A DNA stretch of 64,000 nt from Nocardioides sp. JQ2195 (GCF_012272695.1 NZ_CP050902.1:1736001-1800000); one strand, 5' to 3'; shown: positions 8,926 to 17,644, counted from the stretch's first letter. A program made the numbers and translations. The notes: generated by a model not told the origin, from the sequence alone.

Positions 8926-9041
8926 GCCGAGTCGGCACGAGTTGACGCCCGTTGCGTCAACGCGTGCCGACTCGGCGTGTTTGTGCGTCAACACGTGCCG
9001 GCTCGGCGTGTTTGTGCGTCAACACGTGCCGACTCGGCGTG
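8926..9041. repeat. Palindromic repeat with three direct copies at 31-base period (convergent gene end)
   Basis: An inverted arm (8926-8948, beginning GCCGAGTCGGCACG) pairs with 8954-8976 over 23 bases with one mismatch and a 5-base loop. The 26-base right arm (begins GCGTCAAC, ends CTCGGCGTG) is repeated at 8954-8979, 8985-9010 and 9016-9041, an exact 31-base period. The same unit recurs at 39165-39250. It lies between the 3' ends of fadA2 and the TetR gene. It is probably a REP-like element or strong bidirectional terminator. Confidence 0.85.
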
Positions 9042-9043
9042 GG

Positions 9044-9736
9044 TCAGGCGGGGCCGGTGGCCAGGGCGAGGCTGGTGTCGACGACGTACCGGCGCACCTG
9101 CGCGACGGAGACCGGGGCGATGGTCGGAATGCCCGGCGCGAGCTCCTTGATCAGCATGCCGACCCGAGCCAGCTGGAGGGCACCCAGCCCGGTGGCATAC
9201 ATGTGGTTCGCGAGGAGGTTGGTGTCCTCGACCTCGAACGTGCCGGCGGCGACGCCCTCGTCGAGGGCGTCGCTGAGCATGGCCAGGCAGCGGGCGATGC
9301 CCCGGCCGAGACGGAAGAGGGCTGACTCGCTGATCTCTTCGAGCAGCTCGGGCCCGGGACGACGCATCAGCGTCTGGGCACAGTCCACGAAGGCTGGGAA
9401 CTCGATCCCGAAGTCCACGAAGGCCTCGACCATGCCCGCGACCCGCTCGCGAGGGGTGCCACCGGTGGCGACCACGGCGTGCATGCGCTCCCGGAGCTCG
9501 TCGAGATAGCTGACCAGGGTCAGCGCGAACAGCTCCTCCTTGCCCGAGAAGTGGCGATAGAGGATCGCACGGTTGGTGCCGACGTTCCTGGCGATCTCGT
9601 CGATGTTCACGTCGCGGACCCCGCGCTCGTCGAACAGGGCCCGGGTGGCGGCCAGGATCTCGGTCTCGCGCTGGCGGCGCCGCGTGGCTGCGGCGGCACG
9701 CCGGGATTCGGTTGCCTGGCTTCGTCCCTTGCTCAT
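9044..9736 (-). CDS. TetR/AcrR family transcriptional regulator
   Basis: A 230-residue regulator with a very basic N-terminus (SKGRSQATESRRAAAATRRRQRE) and a TetR helix-turn-helix at about residues 25-70 (ALFDERGVRDVNIDEIA...NRAILYRHFSGKEELF). The helical C-terminal ligand domain gives no clue to its ligand. It is probably leaderless: TAGACT ends six bases before the ATG. A 7-base inverted repeat (9753-9779) lies just upstream of that -10, suggesting self-repression. The neighbouring fabG4/fadA2 promoter shares TGTAACT, so those genes are candidate targets. It is not the KstR gene, which lies at 39262. Confidence 0.88.
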   Translation of the reverse strand: MSKGRSQATESRRAAAATRRRQRETEILAATRALFDERGVRDVNIDEIARNVGTNRAILYRHFSGKEELFALTLVSYLDELRERMHAVVATGGTPRERVAGMVEAFVDFGIEFPAFVDCAQTLMRRPGPELLEEISESALFRLGRGIARCLAMLSDALDEGVAAGTFEVEDTNLLANHMYATGLGALQLARVGMLIKELAPGIPTIAPVSVAQVRRYVVDTSLALATGPA

Positions 9737-9742
9737 GGGGTG

Positions 9743-9748
9743 AGTCTA
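9743..9748 (-). promoter_or_regulatory. -10 hexamer of a leaderless promoter, TetR gene
   Basis: On the minus strand TAGACT is followed by six bases (CACCCC) and the ATG at 9736, the spacing expected if transcription starts at the start codon. Confidence 0.55.
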
Positions 9749-9752
9749 GCCA

Positions 9753-9779
9753 ATGCTGTAACTGCGTGTCGCACAGCAT
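9753..9779. promoter_or_regulatory. Candidate TetR operator (inverted repeat)
   Basis: Perfect arms ATGCTGT (9753-9759) and ACAGCAT (9773-9779), 13 bases apart, are placed directly upstream of the TetR gene's -10. The left part contains TGTAACT (9757-9763), also found twice in front of fadA2. The arrangement suits an autoregulatory operator, but binding is inferred. Confidence 0.45.
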
Positions 9780-9846
9780 GTTGACACCTGTCTCCCCTCG
9801 GCACTCTGTGACAGGCGCACGGTCGGGTGGTGGGGGTGCTCGACGA

Positions 9847-9852
9847 TAGGTT
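9847..9852 (+). promoter_or_regulatory. -10 hexamer of a leaderless promoter, glycosylase gene
   Basis: TAGGTT is followed by GGAGGC and the GTG at 9859. The apparent GGAGG is only one base from the start codon, too close to act as a ribosome site, which favours a leaderless message. Confidence 0.55.
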
Positions 9853-9858
9853 GGAGGC

Positions 9859-10761
9859 GTGCAGCGTGAATGGCGTCCCGACTGGCCGTGCCCGGCCGGC
9901 CAGATCCTCGCGGTGGCACGCCGGGGACCGGGGGATCCGTCGTACCGCATCGATCCTGCGGGTGCCCACTGGCGTGGTGTGCGTACGCCGCTCGGTCCCG
10001 GCGCGCTGAGGGTCGAGGCGCGCGCGGCCGAGGCGACGGTGCTGGCACAGGCGTGGGGCCCGGGCGCCGAATGGTTGCTCGACAGGGTGCCGACGATGCT
10101 GGGCGCCGATGACGACTGGGACGGCTTCGAGGCGCGGCACCCGGTGCTGGAGGACGCGCTTCGGCGCAACCCGCACTGGCGGATCGGGCGCACCGGGCTG
10201 GTGATGGAGGCCCTGGTGCCTGCCGTGCTGGAGCAGAAGGTGACGGGCCAGGAGGCATTCCTGGGCTTTCGGCGGTTGGTGCGTGGACATGGCGAGCGGG
10301 CGCCGGGGCCGCACGACGACCTCTGGTTGCAGCCGACGCCCGAGGTGCTGGCCGCCATCCCGTCCTGGGAGTGGTTGCGGATGAGGGTCGACGGCGCTCG
10401 TTCGCGAGCGGTCGTGACCGCCGCGCGAGTGGCGGCGTCCCTGGAACGGACCACCGCAGTGACGCACGACGAGGCCGACCGCAGGCTGCGTTCGCTCCCG
10501 GGAATCGGGATCTGGACCAGTGCGGAGACGCGGGTCCGGGCGCACGGGGACCCCGACGCGGTGAGCTTCGGTGACTTCCACGTCGCCAAGGACATCGGGT
10601 GGGCGCTGCGGGGGCGGCCGGCGGACGACGCGGAGCTTGCCGAGATCCTCCAGGAGTGGGCCGGTCATCGCTACCGGGTGCAGGCCCTCCTGTCCCTGGG
10701 CGGCCACCGTCGTCCTCGCAGGGGGCCACGCATGGCTCCCCGGGGTCATTTACCTGGCTGA
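9859..10761 (+). CDS. AlkA-like DNA-3-methyladenine glycosylase (HhH-GPD superfamily)
   Basis: Predicted to remove alkylated bases from DNA. The 300-residue protein carries the helix-hairpin-helix LPGIG (residues 213-217), then ETRVRAHGDPDAVSFGDFHVAKD. Asp239 there is in the position of the catalytic Asp of E. coli AlkA (VFLPDDYLIK). There is no lysine at the bifunctional lyase position, so monofunctional action is expected. The N-terminal third resembles the AlkA-N barrel only weakly. It starts with GTG and appears leaderless. It is divergent from the TetR gene and ends 111 bases before the first mce operon. Confidence 0.82.
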   Translation: MQREWRPDWPCPAGQILAVARRGPGDPSYRIDPAGAHWRGVRTPLGPGALRVEARAAEATVLAQAWGPGAEWLLDRVPTMLGADDDWDGFEARHPVLEDALRRNPHWRIGRTGLVMEALVPAVLEQKVTGQEAFLGFRRLVRGHGERAPGPHDDLWLQPTPEVLAAIPSWEWLRMRVDGARSRAVVTAARVAASLERTTAVTHDEADRRLRSLPGIGIWTSAETRVRAHGDPDAVSFGDFHVAKDIGWALRGRPADDAELAEILQEWAGHRYRVQALLSLGGHRRPRRGPRMAPRGHLPG

Positions 10762-10788
10762 TGATTTGTCAAGTGCTGAGACGTCGGT

Positions 10789-10814
10789 GGAACCTGTGTC
10801 CTGGGTGGCGTAAC
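10789..10814 (+). promoter_or_regulatory. Candidate ECF-sigma-type promoter of mce operon 1
   Basis: GGAAC (10789-10793) and CGTAAC (10809-10814) are separated by 15 bases, resembling the GGAAC-N15/16-CGTT pattern used by extracytoplasmic-function sigma factors. It lies 59 bases before the first YrbE gene. No KstR-type palindrome is present in this region, unlike at the second mce operon. TAACTT at 10811-10816 could alternatively be a housekeeping -10. Confidence 0.35.
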
Positions 10815-10872
10815 TTCCCTGTGCGGCACCAGTTGGCACATTCGTCAGAACCCACGCGAGAGAGCAGGTGGC

Positions 10873-11718
10873 ATGGCATCGCAAGCAGGAGGTTGGGCGT
10901 CCAGCACTCTTCCGGCTCGCATCGTCACCGACCTGGGTGGCCGCATCCGCAAGGGCATCGAGACCGCCGGTGCGATGATCGTGCTCGCCATCGAAGCCGT
11001 CGCGAGCGCAGCGACGGACATGGTCCGGCGCAAGTTCTCGTGGTCGGAGTTCCTGCTGCAGGCCTGGTTCATGAGCCGGGTCTCGGTCCTGCCCACGATC
11101 CTGGTCGCGATCCCCTTCGGCATCATCGTCTCGATCCAGGTCGGCGGGGTGGCCGCGCAGATCGGTGCCCAGTCGTTCAGTGGCGCCGTCAACGGCATCG
11201 GCGTGCTGCGCCAGGGCGCACCCTTGGTCACCTCGATCATGATCGCCGGTGCCGTCGGCGCCGCGATCACCTCCGACCTCGGCGCTCGCACGATTCGCGA
11301 GGAGGTCGACGCGCTCAAGGTGATGGGCATCAACCCGGTGCAACGACTGGTCGCGCCGCGGGTGGTCGCGGCGCTCGTCGTCGCCTTCTTCCTCAACATC
11401 GTGGTCGCCTCGACGTCGATCGTGACCGGCTACATCCTCAACGTCGGGGGTGGGCAGGTCAGCTCCGGCACCTACATCGCTGCCTTCGTCTCGTTCGCCC
11501 AACCCAGCGACCTGTTCCTGGCCAGCGGCAAGGCGCTGATCTTCGGCTTCATCGCCACGATCGTGGCCTGCCACAAGGGTCTCACCGCCAGCGGTGGGGC
11601 CAAGGGCGTCGCCGACGCGGTGAACGAGTCCGTGGTCATCTCGGTCATCGCCCTGGCCATGGTCAACGTGGCCCTGACCCAGGCCTACGTGATGCTCGCG
11701 CCGGCAAGGATCGCGTGA
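10873..11718 (+). CDS. YrbE-type (MlaE family) permease A of mce operon 1
   Basis: Integral membrane subunit of an ABC-type lipid importer built from YrbE permeases, six Mce proteins and a separately encoded ATPase (MceG). The 281-residue protein has an amphipathic N-terminus and five to six predicted membrane helices. The MlaE coupling region is visible as REEVDALKVMGINPVQRLVAPR-like sequence at about 135-155, followed by the helix VVAALVVAFFLNIVV. AGGTGGC precedes the ATG. It is the first gene of an eight-gene operon with spacings from +11 to -4 bases. Confidence 0.93.
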   Translation: MASQAGGWASSTLPARIVTDLGGRIRKGIETAGAMIVLAIEAVASAATDMVRRKFSWSEFLLQAWFMSRVSVLPTILVAIPFGIIVSIQVGGVAAQIGAQSFSGAVNGIGVLRQGAPLVTSIMIAGAVGAAITSDLGARTIREEVDALKVMGINPVQRLVAPRVVAALVVAFFLNIVVASTSIVTGYILNVGGGQVSSGTYIAAFVSFAQPSDLFLASGKALIFGFIATIVACHKGLTASGGAKGVADAVNESVVISVIALAMVNVALTQAYVMLAPARIA

Positions 11719-11721
11719 GAG

Positions 11722-12537
11722 ATGGCCGTCAACACAGGCGTGCAGAGTGCGCTGGTCAGGTTCAACGACTTCGTCTGGTTCTCGTGGACCACGTTCCGTG
11801 GAGCCCGGTTCACGCTGCAGAACTACTACAAGGAAGTGCTGCGCCAGCTGGCCGACATCAGCTGGGGGTCCGGTGCGCTGCTGGTGGGTGGCGGCACGGT
11901 CGGCGTGATGGTCCTGCTGTCTCTCTCAGCCGGCACGTCGCTGGGCATCGAAGGCTTCAACGGCCTCGAGATCATGGGCCTGGCGCCCCTGACCGGCTTC
12001 GTCAGCGCGGGCGTCAACACCCGTGAGCTGGCGCCACTGGTCGCGGCCCTCGCGCTCGGGGGACAGGTGGGATGTCGCTTCACCGCCCAGATCGGCTCGA
12101 TGCGCATCTCGGAGGAGATCGACGCCCTCGAGGTGATGGCGGTCAATCCGATGCGCTACCTGGTCACCACGCGCGTGCTGGCGTGCATGTTCGCAATCCT
12201 GCCTCTCTACCTGATCGGTCTCCTCGGCGCGTACGCCGCGTCGGAGGCCTCGGTGGTGTTCATCTTCGGCCAGTCCCGAGGCACCTACGAGCACTACTTC
12301 TACTCCTTCATCGACGGCCGCGACGTGTTCCTGTCCATCGTGAAGATCCTGGTCTTCGCGATGATGGTGGCCCTGATCCACTGCTGGTTCGGATTCCGGG
12401 CCGGGAGCGGCCCCCAGGGAGTCGGTGAGGCGACCGGCCGCGCCATCCGCTGCAGCATCGTGGTGGTGGTCCTGGTCGACATGCTGCTGACGTTGGCGTT
12501 CTGGGGCTCCGACCCCGGTTTCCGGGTGGCCGGCTGA
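11722..12537 (+). CDS. YrbE-type (MlaE family) permease B of mce operon 1
   Basis: Second permease subunit, 271 residues, partner of the preceding gene, from which it is separated by three bases. The MlaE signature reads SEEIDALEVMAVNPMRYLV. Membrane helices cover about 50-80, 150-195 and 225-265. The stop codon TGA overlaps the ATG of the first Mce gene (TGATG), indicating translational coupling. Confidence 0.93.
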   Translation: MAVNTGVQSALVRFNDFVWFSWTTFRGARFTLQNYYKEVLRQLADISWGSGALLVGGGTVGVMVLLSLSAGTSLGIEGFNGLEIMGLAPLTGFVSAGVNTRELAPLVAALALGGQVGCRFTAQIGSMRISEEIDALEVMAVNPMRYLVTTRVLACMFAILPLYLIGLLGAYAASEASVVFIFGQSRGTYEHYFYSFIDGRDVFLSIVKILVFAMMVALIHCWFGFRAGSGPQGVGEATGRAIRCSIVVVVLVDMLLTLAFWGSDPGFRVAG

Positions 12538-13562
12538 TGGCGGCCGCGACGTCGGCACGCACCCAAGCCGTCAGGGGAGGAGCCATGCTCCTCGTGCTCG
12601 TCGTGGTGGTCGGGCTGCTGCTGGCCAAGTCCTTCGGCACGTTCGACGACACCGTGCCGGCCTCGGTCAACCTCGACACCGCTGGTGGTGCCCTCGAGAC
12701 CGGAGCCGAGGTCAAGCTCGACGGCATCGTCGTCGGCTCGGTGGACTCCATCGAGCCGGCGCCCGAGGGGGTGGACATCGGCATCCAGTTCGACCCGGAG
12801 CAGGCCGAGAAGGTCCCCGGCAACGTGACCGTCCGGGTCCTGCCGGTGAGCATCTTCGGAGCCGCGTACGTCGAGCTGCTGCGTCCTGAGCGTCCCCGGG
12901 GGCACGTCACCTCCGACGTCTCCCTCGAGCAGGACGCGTCGGCCGAGACCATCGAGCTGGGTGACCTGCTCGAGGACACCCAGGAGCTCGTCGAGGCTCT
13001 CGGCCCCGCCGAGCTGGCCACCATGCTCGACACCTTTGCCAGCACCCTGGACGGCAAGGGCGACAACCTCGGAGAGATGATCGAGACCGCGAACCGGGCG
13101 GTGGCCCGCATCGAGCCCTCGATGCCGCTGATCCGTCAGGACATCCGACTCGCCACGATCGTGATGTCGATGTTCTCGCAGATCACGCCCAACCTGTTCA
13201 CCGCACTCGACGGCGTGATGGCTGCGGGCCAGACCATGATCGACATGGAGAGGGAGTTCCGCTCGGTGCTCACCGGGTTGGGTGACCTGAGCGGCTCGGT
13301 CGACAAGGTCGTCACCGACAACAAGGACCTCCTCACTGCGGGCCTGCCCGACCTGCGCCGTGTGGTGCACGCCCTCTATCTGAGCCGCGGCGACATCCCG
13401 CGCACGTTCGCCGCGGTGATCGCCCTGGCCGACAACGGTGGAGAGGCGTTCGAGTTCGGGCCTTTCATGCGCATCGACGCAGACCTGCGACTGACGCCCG
13501 CAACGGGGTACGGCCCCGGTGACTGCCCCTCCTACAACGGCCTGCGTGGCCGGGGCTGCTGA
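12537..13562 (+). CDS. MceA protein of operon 1
   Basis: Substrate-channel subunit, 341 residues. The N-terminal helix (about 16-31, MLLVLVVVVGLLLAK) anchors it in the membrane. The MCE/MlaD domain follows (about 38-120, with GAEVKLDGIVVGSVDSIE), then a long helical region (about 140-290). In the mycobacterial Mce1 complex six different Mce subunits form a hetero-hexameric tunnel; this protein occupies the A position by gene order. It is shorter than the mce4-type MceA at 26951 and ends in a cysteine-containing tail (GDCPSYNGLRGRGC). Its lipid substrate is unknown. Confidence 0.9.
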   Translation: MAAATSARTQAVRGGAMLLVLVVVVGLLLAKSFGTFDDTVPASVNLDTAGGALETGAEVKLDGIVVGSVDSIEPAPEGVDIGIQFDPEQAEKVPGNVTVRVLPVSIFGAAYVELLRPERPRGHVTSDVSLEQDASAETIELGDLLEDTQELVEALGPAELATMLDTFASTLDGKGDNLGEMIETANRAVARIEPSMPLIRQDIRLATIVMSMFSQITPNLFTALDGVMAAGQTMIDMEREFRSVLTGLGDLSGSVDKVVTDNKDLLTAGLPDLRRVVHALYLSRGDIPRTFAAVIALADNGGEAFEFGPFMRIDADLRLTPATGYGPGDCPSYNGLRGRGC

Positions 13563-13573
13563 GGGATGTCCTG

Positions 13574-14599
13574 ATGAAGTTGATCGCCATCAAGTTCGGC
13601 GTCTTCGGTCTCGTCGCGATCCTGCTGTTCGTGGCGCTCCACAACACGATGACCAACAAGGTCGACGGTGAGACCAAGACGCTGCACGCGATCTTCAGCA
13701 ACGTGAGCGGGCTGCGGACCGGGGACGACGTCCGCATCTCCGGTGTGAAGGTCGGTCGGGTCGAGGGTGTCGAGACGGTGCAGGACCCCGGGCGTGCGGG
13801 TGCCCACCTCGCCAAGGTCACGTTCTCCGTCGACGACACGCAGAAGGTCAGTGACACGACCAAGGTGGTGATGCGCTACCAGAACCTGCTCGGACAGAAG
13901 TATCTCGCGCTCACGCCCGGGTCCAAGCCCGGGGAGCTTCTCGCGGACGGTGACGAGATCGACCTCGCCAACACCCGACCGGGTTTCGACCTCACCGCAC
14001 TGCTGAACGGCTTCGAGCCACTCTTCAACGTGCTCTCGCCCAAGGACCTCAACACCCTGGCCGCCAACATCGTCTCGGTCCTCAACGGCGAGGCCGGCAG
14101 CGTGGAGCGACTCCTGGGGGAGACCGCCGAGCTCACCTCCTTCCTCGCCGACAAGGACGAGGTGTTCGGCGAGGTGGTCGACAACCTCACGCCGGTGATC
14201 GACAACCTGGCCAGCAACTCCGATGAGTTCGACACCGCGTTGGTCGAGCTGCGCAAGCTCGTCACGGAGCTCAACAAGGGCAGCGGTGACTTCTTCGGAG
14301 CCCTCGACACCATCGGCACCAACCTCGACTCGACCACCGAGCTGGTCAACGACCTGCGCCCGACGCTCGAGCGGGACATCCGCTCGTTGCGGCGCCTCGG
14401 AGCCACGATCGCGCGGGGCACGCCCGTCATCGAGAGGTCCTTCGACTCCCTCCCGAAGCTGGTCGGGGCCTTCGTCCGGTCGCTGTCCTACGGCAGCCAC
14501 CTGTCGGTCTACAACTGCAGCCTGGGCTTCAAGCTGTTCGGCGCGGACACCACGTGGCTGGGCAACAAGGACAAGCCCCACTCGGAGGCCTGCCGATGA
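13574..14599 (+). CDS. MceB protein of operon 1
   Basis: 341-residue Mce subunit: membrane helix at about 5-25 (IKFGVFGLVAILLFVALH) and MCE domain about 35-125 (FSNVSGLRTGDDVRISGVKVGRVEG, YQNLLGQKYLALTPG). The helical region runs to about 290, and the C-terminus has paired cysteines (SVYNCSLGFK, SEACR). An ATGA overlap couples its stop to the start of MceC. It sits 11 bases after MceA, with GAGGGATG as the likely ribosome site. Confidence 0.9.
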   Translation: MKLIAIKFGVFGLVAILLFVALHNTMTNKVDGETKTLHAIFSNVSGLRTGDDVRISGVKVGRVEGVETVQDPGRAGAHLAKVTFSVDDTQKVSDTTKVVMRYQNLLGQKYLALTPGSKPGELLADGDEIDLANTRPGFDLTALLNGFEPLFNVLSPKDLNTLAANIVSVLNGEAGSVERLLGETAELTSFLADKDEVFGEVVDNLTPVIDNLASNSDEFDTALVELRKLVTELNKGSGDFFGALDTIGTNLDSTTELVNDLRPTLERDIRSLRRLGATIARGTPVIERSFDSLPKLVGAFVRSLSYGSHLSVYNCSLGFKLFGADTTWLGNKDKPHSEACR

Positions 14600-15570
14600 A
14601 CATCACGAAGACCCCCGAGAACTACCGTCGCATCGGCCTGATGGGCGCTGCAGTGGTGGCCGTGATCGCTGCGCTGATCATGGCGACCACCATCTTCCCC
14701 TTCGGCCAGGACACCTACACCGCGGAGCTCGAGCACACGGCCGGACTGCGCGTGGGCGAAGAGGTCCAGGTGGCCGGTGTGGGTGTGGGCGAGGTGCGCA
14801 AGATCGACCTCGACGGCGAGCACGTCCGGGTCGAGTTCACTGTCGACAAGGACCTCGACCTCGGGAAGGAGACCACCGCGGAGGTGAAGGTCGCAACGCT
14901 GCTCGGCACCCACTTCCTGCTCGTCTCGCCCGCGGGTGGGGGAGAGCTGGCGGACCAGAACATCGCGCTGGACCACACGCGCGTCCCGTTCAACCTGCAG
15001 GACGTGATCAACGAGACCGGCGACCTCTCCCAGAAGCTCGACGTGGACACCATCCGCAAGGCGTTGAACACGGTCGCCAGGACGATGGACGAGTCGAGTG
15101 AGGAGTTCCTGCCGGCGCTGAAGGGCATCTCCGAGGTCTCCGAGATGTTCGCCAAGCGCTCCGACGACCTCGGCACCCTCCTCGAGTCGACCAGCAAGTT
15201 CAGCAAGCAGCTGGCCGGGAACAGCGACGACATCACGGTCCTGATGAAGCAGGCCAACACCTTGATGAGCGAGATCGTGTCGCGGCGTACCGCCATCCAC
15301 GACCTCCTCTCCGACCTCCGCGCGATCGGCACCCAGCTGACCGGCCTCATGAAGGAGAACCGGGACGAGATCGGCCCGATGCTCGACAACCTCAACAGCA
15401 CCATCACGCTGCTCACCAGGAATCACGCGAAGCTCGGAGAGGTGGCCGAGATGCTCGGCCCCACGGCTCGCTACTTCGCCAACGCCACTGGCGCCGGTCC
15501 CTGGCTCGACCAGTACATGCCCGGCGGCACCCCGGACAACCTGCGGTGTTCCGTGGAAGGAGCCTGCTGA
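14596..15570 (+). CDS. MceC protein of operon 1
   Basis: 324-residue Mce subunit. ATG 14596 is chosen because it overlaps the previous stop (ATGA) and follows GGAGG; a start 42 bases upstream would lie deep in MceB. There is a membrane helix at about 14-32, an MCE domain about 36-125 (HTAGLRVGEEVQVAGVGVGEVRKI) and helical repeats to about 285. The C-terminus ends NLRCSVEGAC with two cysteines, as in MceA and MceB of this operon. Confidence 0.9.
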   Translation: MNITKTPENYRRIGLMGAAVVAVIAALIMATTIFPFGQDTYTAELEHTAGLRVGEEVQVAGVGVGEVRKIDLDGEHVRVEFTVDKDLDLGKETTAEVKVATLLGTHFLLVSPAGGGELADQNIALDHTRVPFNLQDVINETGDLSQKLDVDTIRKALNTVARTMDESSEEFLPALKGISEVSEMFAKRSDDLGTLLESTSKFSKQLAGNSDDITVLMKQANTLMSEIVSRRTAIHDLLSDLRAIGTQLTGLMKENRDEIGPMLDNLNSTITLLTRNHAKLGEVAEMLGPTARYFANATGAGPWLDQYMPGGTPDNLRCSVEGAC

Positions 15571-16655
15571 TGACGCGTATCTCCACCGGACACGTCGCTC
15601 GCCTGCTGGCGATGCTCCTGGCACTGCTGGTCGGGCTCACCGGTTGCGGGCCGTTCGACAGCGGGAAGACCACGATCACCGTGGAGCTGGCCAACAGCGC
15701 CGGCCTGTTCGTGGGCAACGACGTGGGCGTCCTGGGCGTCTCGGTGGGCTCGGTGACCGAGATCGAGCCCCGGGGTGATCACGTGTCCTTGACCCTGGAG
15801 GTCGACCCCGACGTGAAGATCCCGGCCGACGCCGGGGCCGTGGTCGTCTCGCGGTCCATGGCCACGGACCGCTACGTCGAGCTCACTCCCGTCTACAAGG
15901 GCGGTGCGACGATGAAGTCCGGCGCCGTGATCGAGCAGCGCCGGACCCGCACGCCCGTCGAGTGGGACGAGGTGCTGGCTGCCATCGACACGCTGTCGGA
16001 GGGCCTCAACGGCAACGGCGAGAACAGCAAGCCCTTGCGTCGCCTGCTGGACCGGACCGCCGCCTCCCTCGACGGCAACGGCAAGGTCGTCCGTCGCACG
16101 CTCGACAACCTGGTCGACGGCACCGGTGCGTTCGCCGAGCACAGCGACGACTTCGCGGAGACGCTCGACAGCCTGGACACGCTCACCGCCGCCATCGCCG
16201 ACAACGACAAGCTGGCCCGCCGGTTCATCCGGAACGTCTCCGCGACCACGAACCTGGTCCGTGACGAACGGATCAACCTCCAGACGGCCGTGGACAGCCT
16301 CAGCGAGACGATCAACCTGCTGGCGATCTTCGTCAAGCACCACAAGGGCGACATGACCAGCGCGGTCAGCAACATCACCGACCTCTCGGAGCGCATCCTC
16401 AAGCACAAGGGATCGCTCGGTGAGTTTCTCGAGGTCATGCCGGTCGCGATGGAGAACCTGGGCCGGGCCATCAACGACAAGAAGCGCCTGGACGTCCGGC
16501 TCCCGGTCCTGGACCTGCTTCCAGGCACGGAGCTGGTGCATGCCCTCTGCGCGCCCCTCGGCCCCCTCGGGGACGCGGTGTGCCGAGACCTGGTCGGAGC
16601 CCAGAACCTCGGAGAGATCCTGGACGTGCTGACCTCTGGGGGGAAGAAGCAGTGA
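15570..16655 (+). CDS. MceD protein of operon 1, with a lipobox
   Basis: 361-residue Mce subunit starting at ATG 15570 (TGATG overlap with MceC). The N-terminus is a lipoprotein signal ending LLVGLTGCGPF, so the mature protein would begin at the acylated cysteine near residue 23 rather than keep a membrane helix. Classical operons have a lipobox only in MceE; here both D and E have one. The MCE domain (about 30-115) aligns with the MceD of the second operon (VLGVxVGxVTxxxP, ATDRYVELTPVYKGG), so the D assignment is by sequence as well as position. Confidence 0.88.
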   Translation: MTRISTGHVARLLAMLLALLVGLTGCGPFDSGKTTITVELANSAGLFVGNDVGVLGVSVGSVTEIEPRGDHVSLTLEVDPDVKIPADAGAVVVSRSMATDRYVELTPVYKGGATMKSGAVIEQRRTRTPVEWDEVLAAIDTLSEGLNGNGENSKPLRRLLDRTAASLDGNGKVVRRTLDNLVDGTGAFAEHSDDFAETLDSLDTLTAAIADNDKLARRFIRNVSATTNLVRDERINLQTAVDSLSETINLLAIFVKHHKGDMTSAVSNITDLSERILKHKGSLGEFLEVMPVAMENLGRAINDKKRLDVRLPVLDLLPGTELVHALCAPLGPLGDAVCRDLVGAQNLGEILDVLTSGGKKQ

Positions 16656-17644
16656 AGTCACCCGTGCGTCTCGTGTCACTGCTGCTGTCGGCAGTGCTTC
16701 TCGCCTCCGGCTGCTCCGTGCTCAACGCCGAGAACATCCCCGTCTCGACCGGTGTCGAGGACCCCTATGACGTGACGGTGTTCTTCCCCGACGCGCTCAA
16801 CCTGGCCAACGGTGCCGCGGTCAAGATCGACGGTGCGACCGTCGGGAGGGTCGAGGAGATCACCACCGAGAACTTCGAGGCCAAGGTGCTGCTCAACATG
16901 GACGGCAAGACGAAGCTGCCGAGCGACACCGTGTTCCGACTGCGCCCCACCACCGCCCTGGGTGAGCTCTTCGTCGAGGTGATTCGCGGAGACCGGAAGA
17001 AGCTGCTCACGTCGGGGGCCGTGGTCCAGTCCGCGCAGACCCGCACGGCTCCCACGGTCGAGGACGGGCTGGCGGCAGCCTCGCTGCTGATCAACGGTGG
17101 CAGCCTCAGCCAGATCAAGACGATCGTCGCCGAGGTGAACACGGCCCTGGACGGCCGCAAGGGCACGGTCAAGGACTTCATCAACAACTCCGGGTCGCTG
17201 ATCCACACGCTCAACGCGAGCAAGGCCGACATCGACGAGTTCCTCTCGTCCCTGGCCCGCACGTCGACGCTGCTCAACGAGCGTGAGGGCAAGATCAACC
17301 GGGCCATCCGGCTGGTCGGCCCCGTGTCCGAGGTGATCCGCCGCAACAGTGGCGAGGTGACCGAGCTGCTCCAGGAGCTCCAGGGCATGAGTGAGAACGT
17401 GGATGCGCTCGTCTCGGCCACGAAGGGCGACGTCACGGCCACAGCCGAGGAGATCGGGCCGGTGCTCGACACCTTGTCGACCAACAGCACCCAGGCCAAG
17501 GCGATGCTGATCAAGGCCACCCGGCTCTCCGGCCTGATCGATCGTGCCGTCCCCACCGAGTACCTCAACCTGTCCCTCGTCCTGCGCCTGAGCGCCGACT
17601 TCGGGTTGCCGCGCTCCGCAGCCCGCACGGGGGTGGTCCGGTGA
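16652..17644 (+). CDS. MceE lipoprotein of operon 1
   Basis: 330-residue lipoprotein Mce subunit. GTG 16652 overlaps the MceD stop (GTGA); the longer upstream extension is out of character. The signal ends VLLASGCSVLN, a clear lipobox with the modified cysteine near residue 21. The MCE domain covers about 38-120 (LANGAAVKIDGATVGRVEEI, TTALGELFVEVIRG). A helical region follows to about 290. It corresponds to LprK-type MceE proteins. Confidence 0.9.
   Translation: MKSPVRLVSLLLSAVLLASGCSVLNAENIPVSTGVEDPYDVTVFFPDALNLANGAAVKIDGATVGRVEEITTENFEAKVLLNMDGKTKLPSDTVFRLRPTTALGELFVEVIRGDRKKLLTSGAVVQSAQTRTAPTVEDGLAAASLLINGGSLSQIKTIVAEVNTALDGRKGTVKDFINNSGSLIHTLNASKADIDEFLSSLARTSTLLNEREGKINRAIRLVGPVSEVIRRNSGEVTELLQELQGMSENVDALVSATKGDVTATAEEIGPVLDTLSTNSTQAKAMLIKATRLSGLIDRAVPTEYLNLSLVLRLSADFGLPRSAARTGVVR

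Noticed and set aside
8954-9041. Three direct repeats with constant period, considered as a CRISPR array
   Set aside because: The intervals between copies are only 5 bases, an inverted copy precedes them, no cas genes are near, and the same unit recurs at another convergent gene end.
9781-9786. TTGACA as the -35 of the glycosylase promoter
   Set aside because: No TANNNT lies 16-19 bases downstream (CTCTGT is there), and the likely -10 at 9847 is 60 bases away.
10762-10872. Search for a KstR box upstream of the first mce operon
   Set aside because: No AACnnGTT palindrome exists in this region, so I do not place the first mce operon in the KstR regulon.
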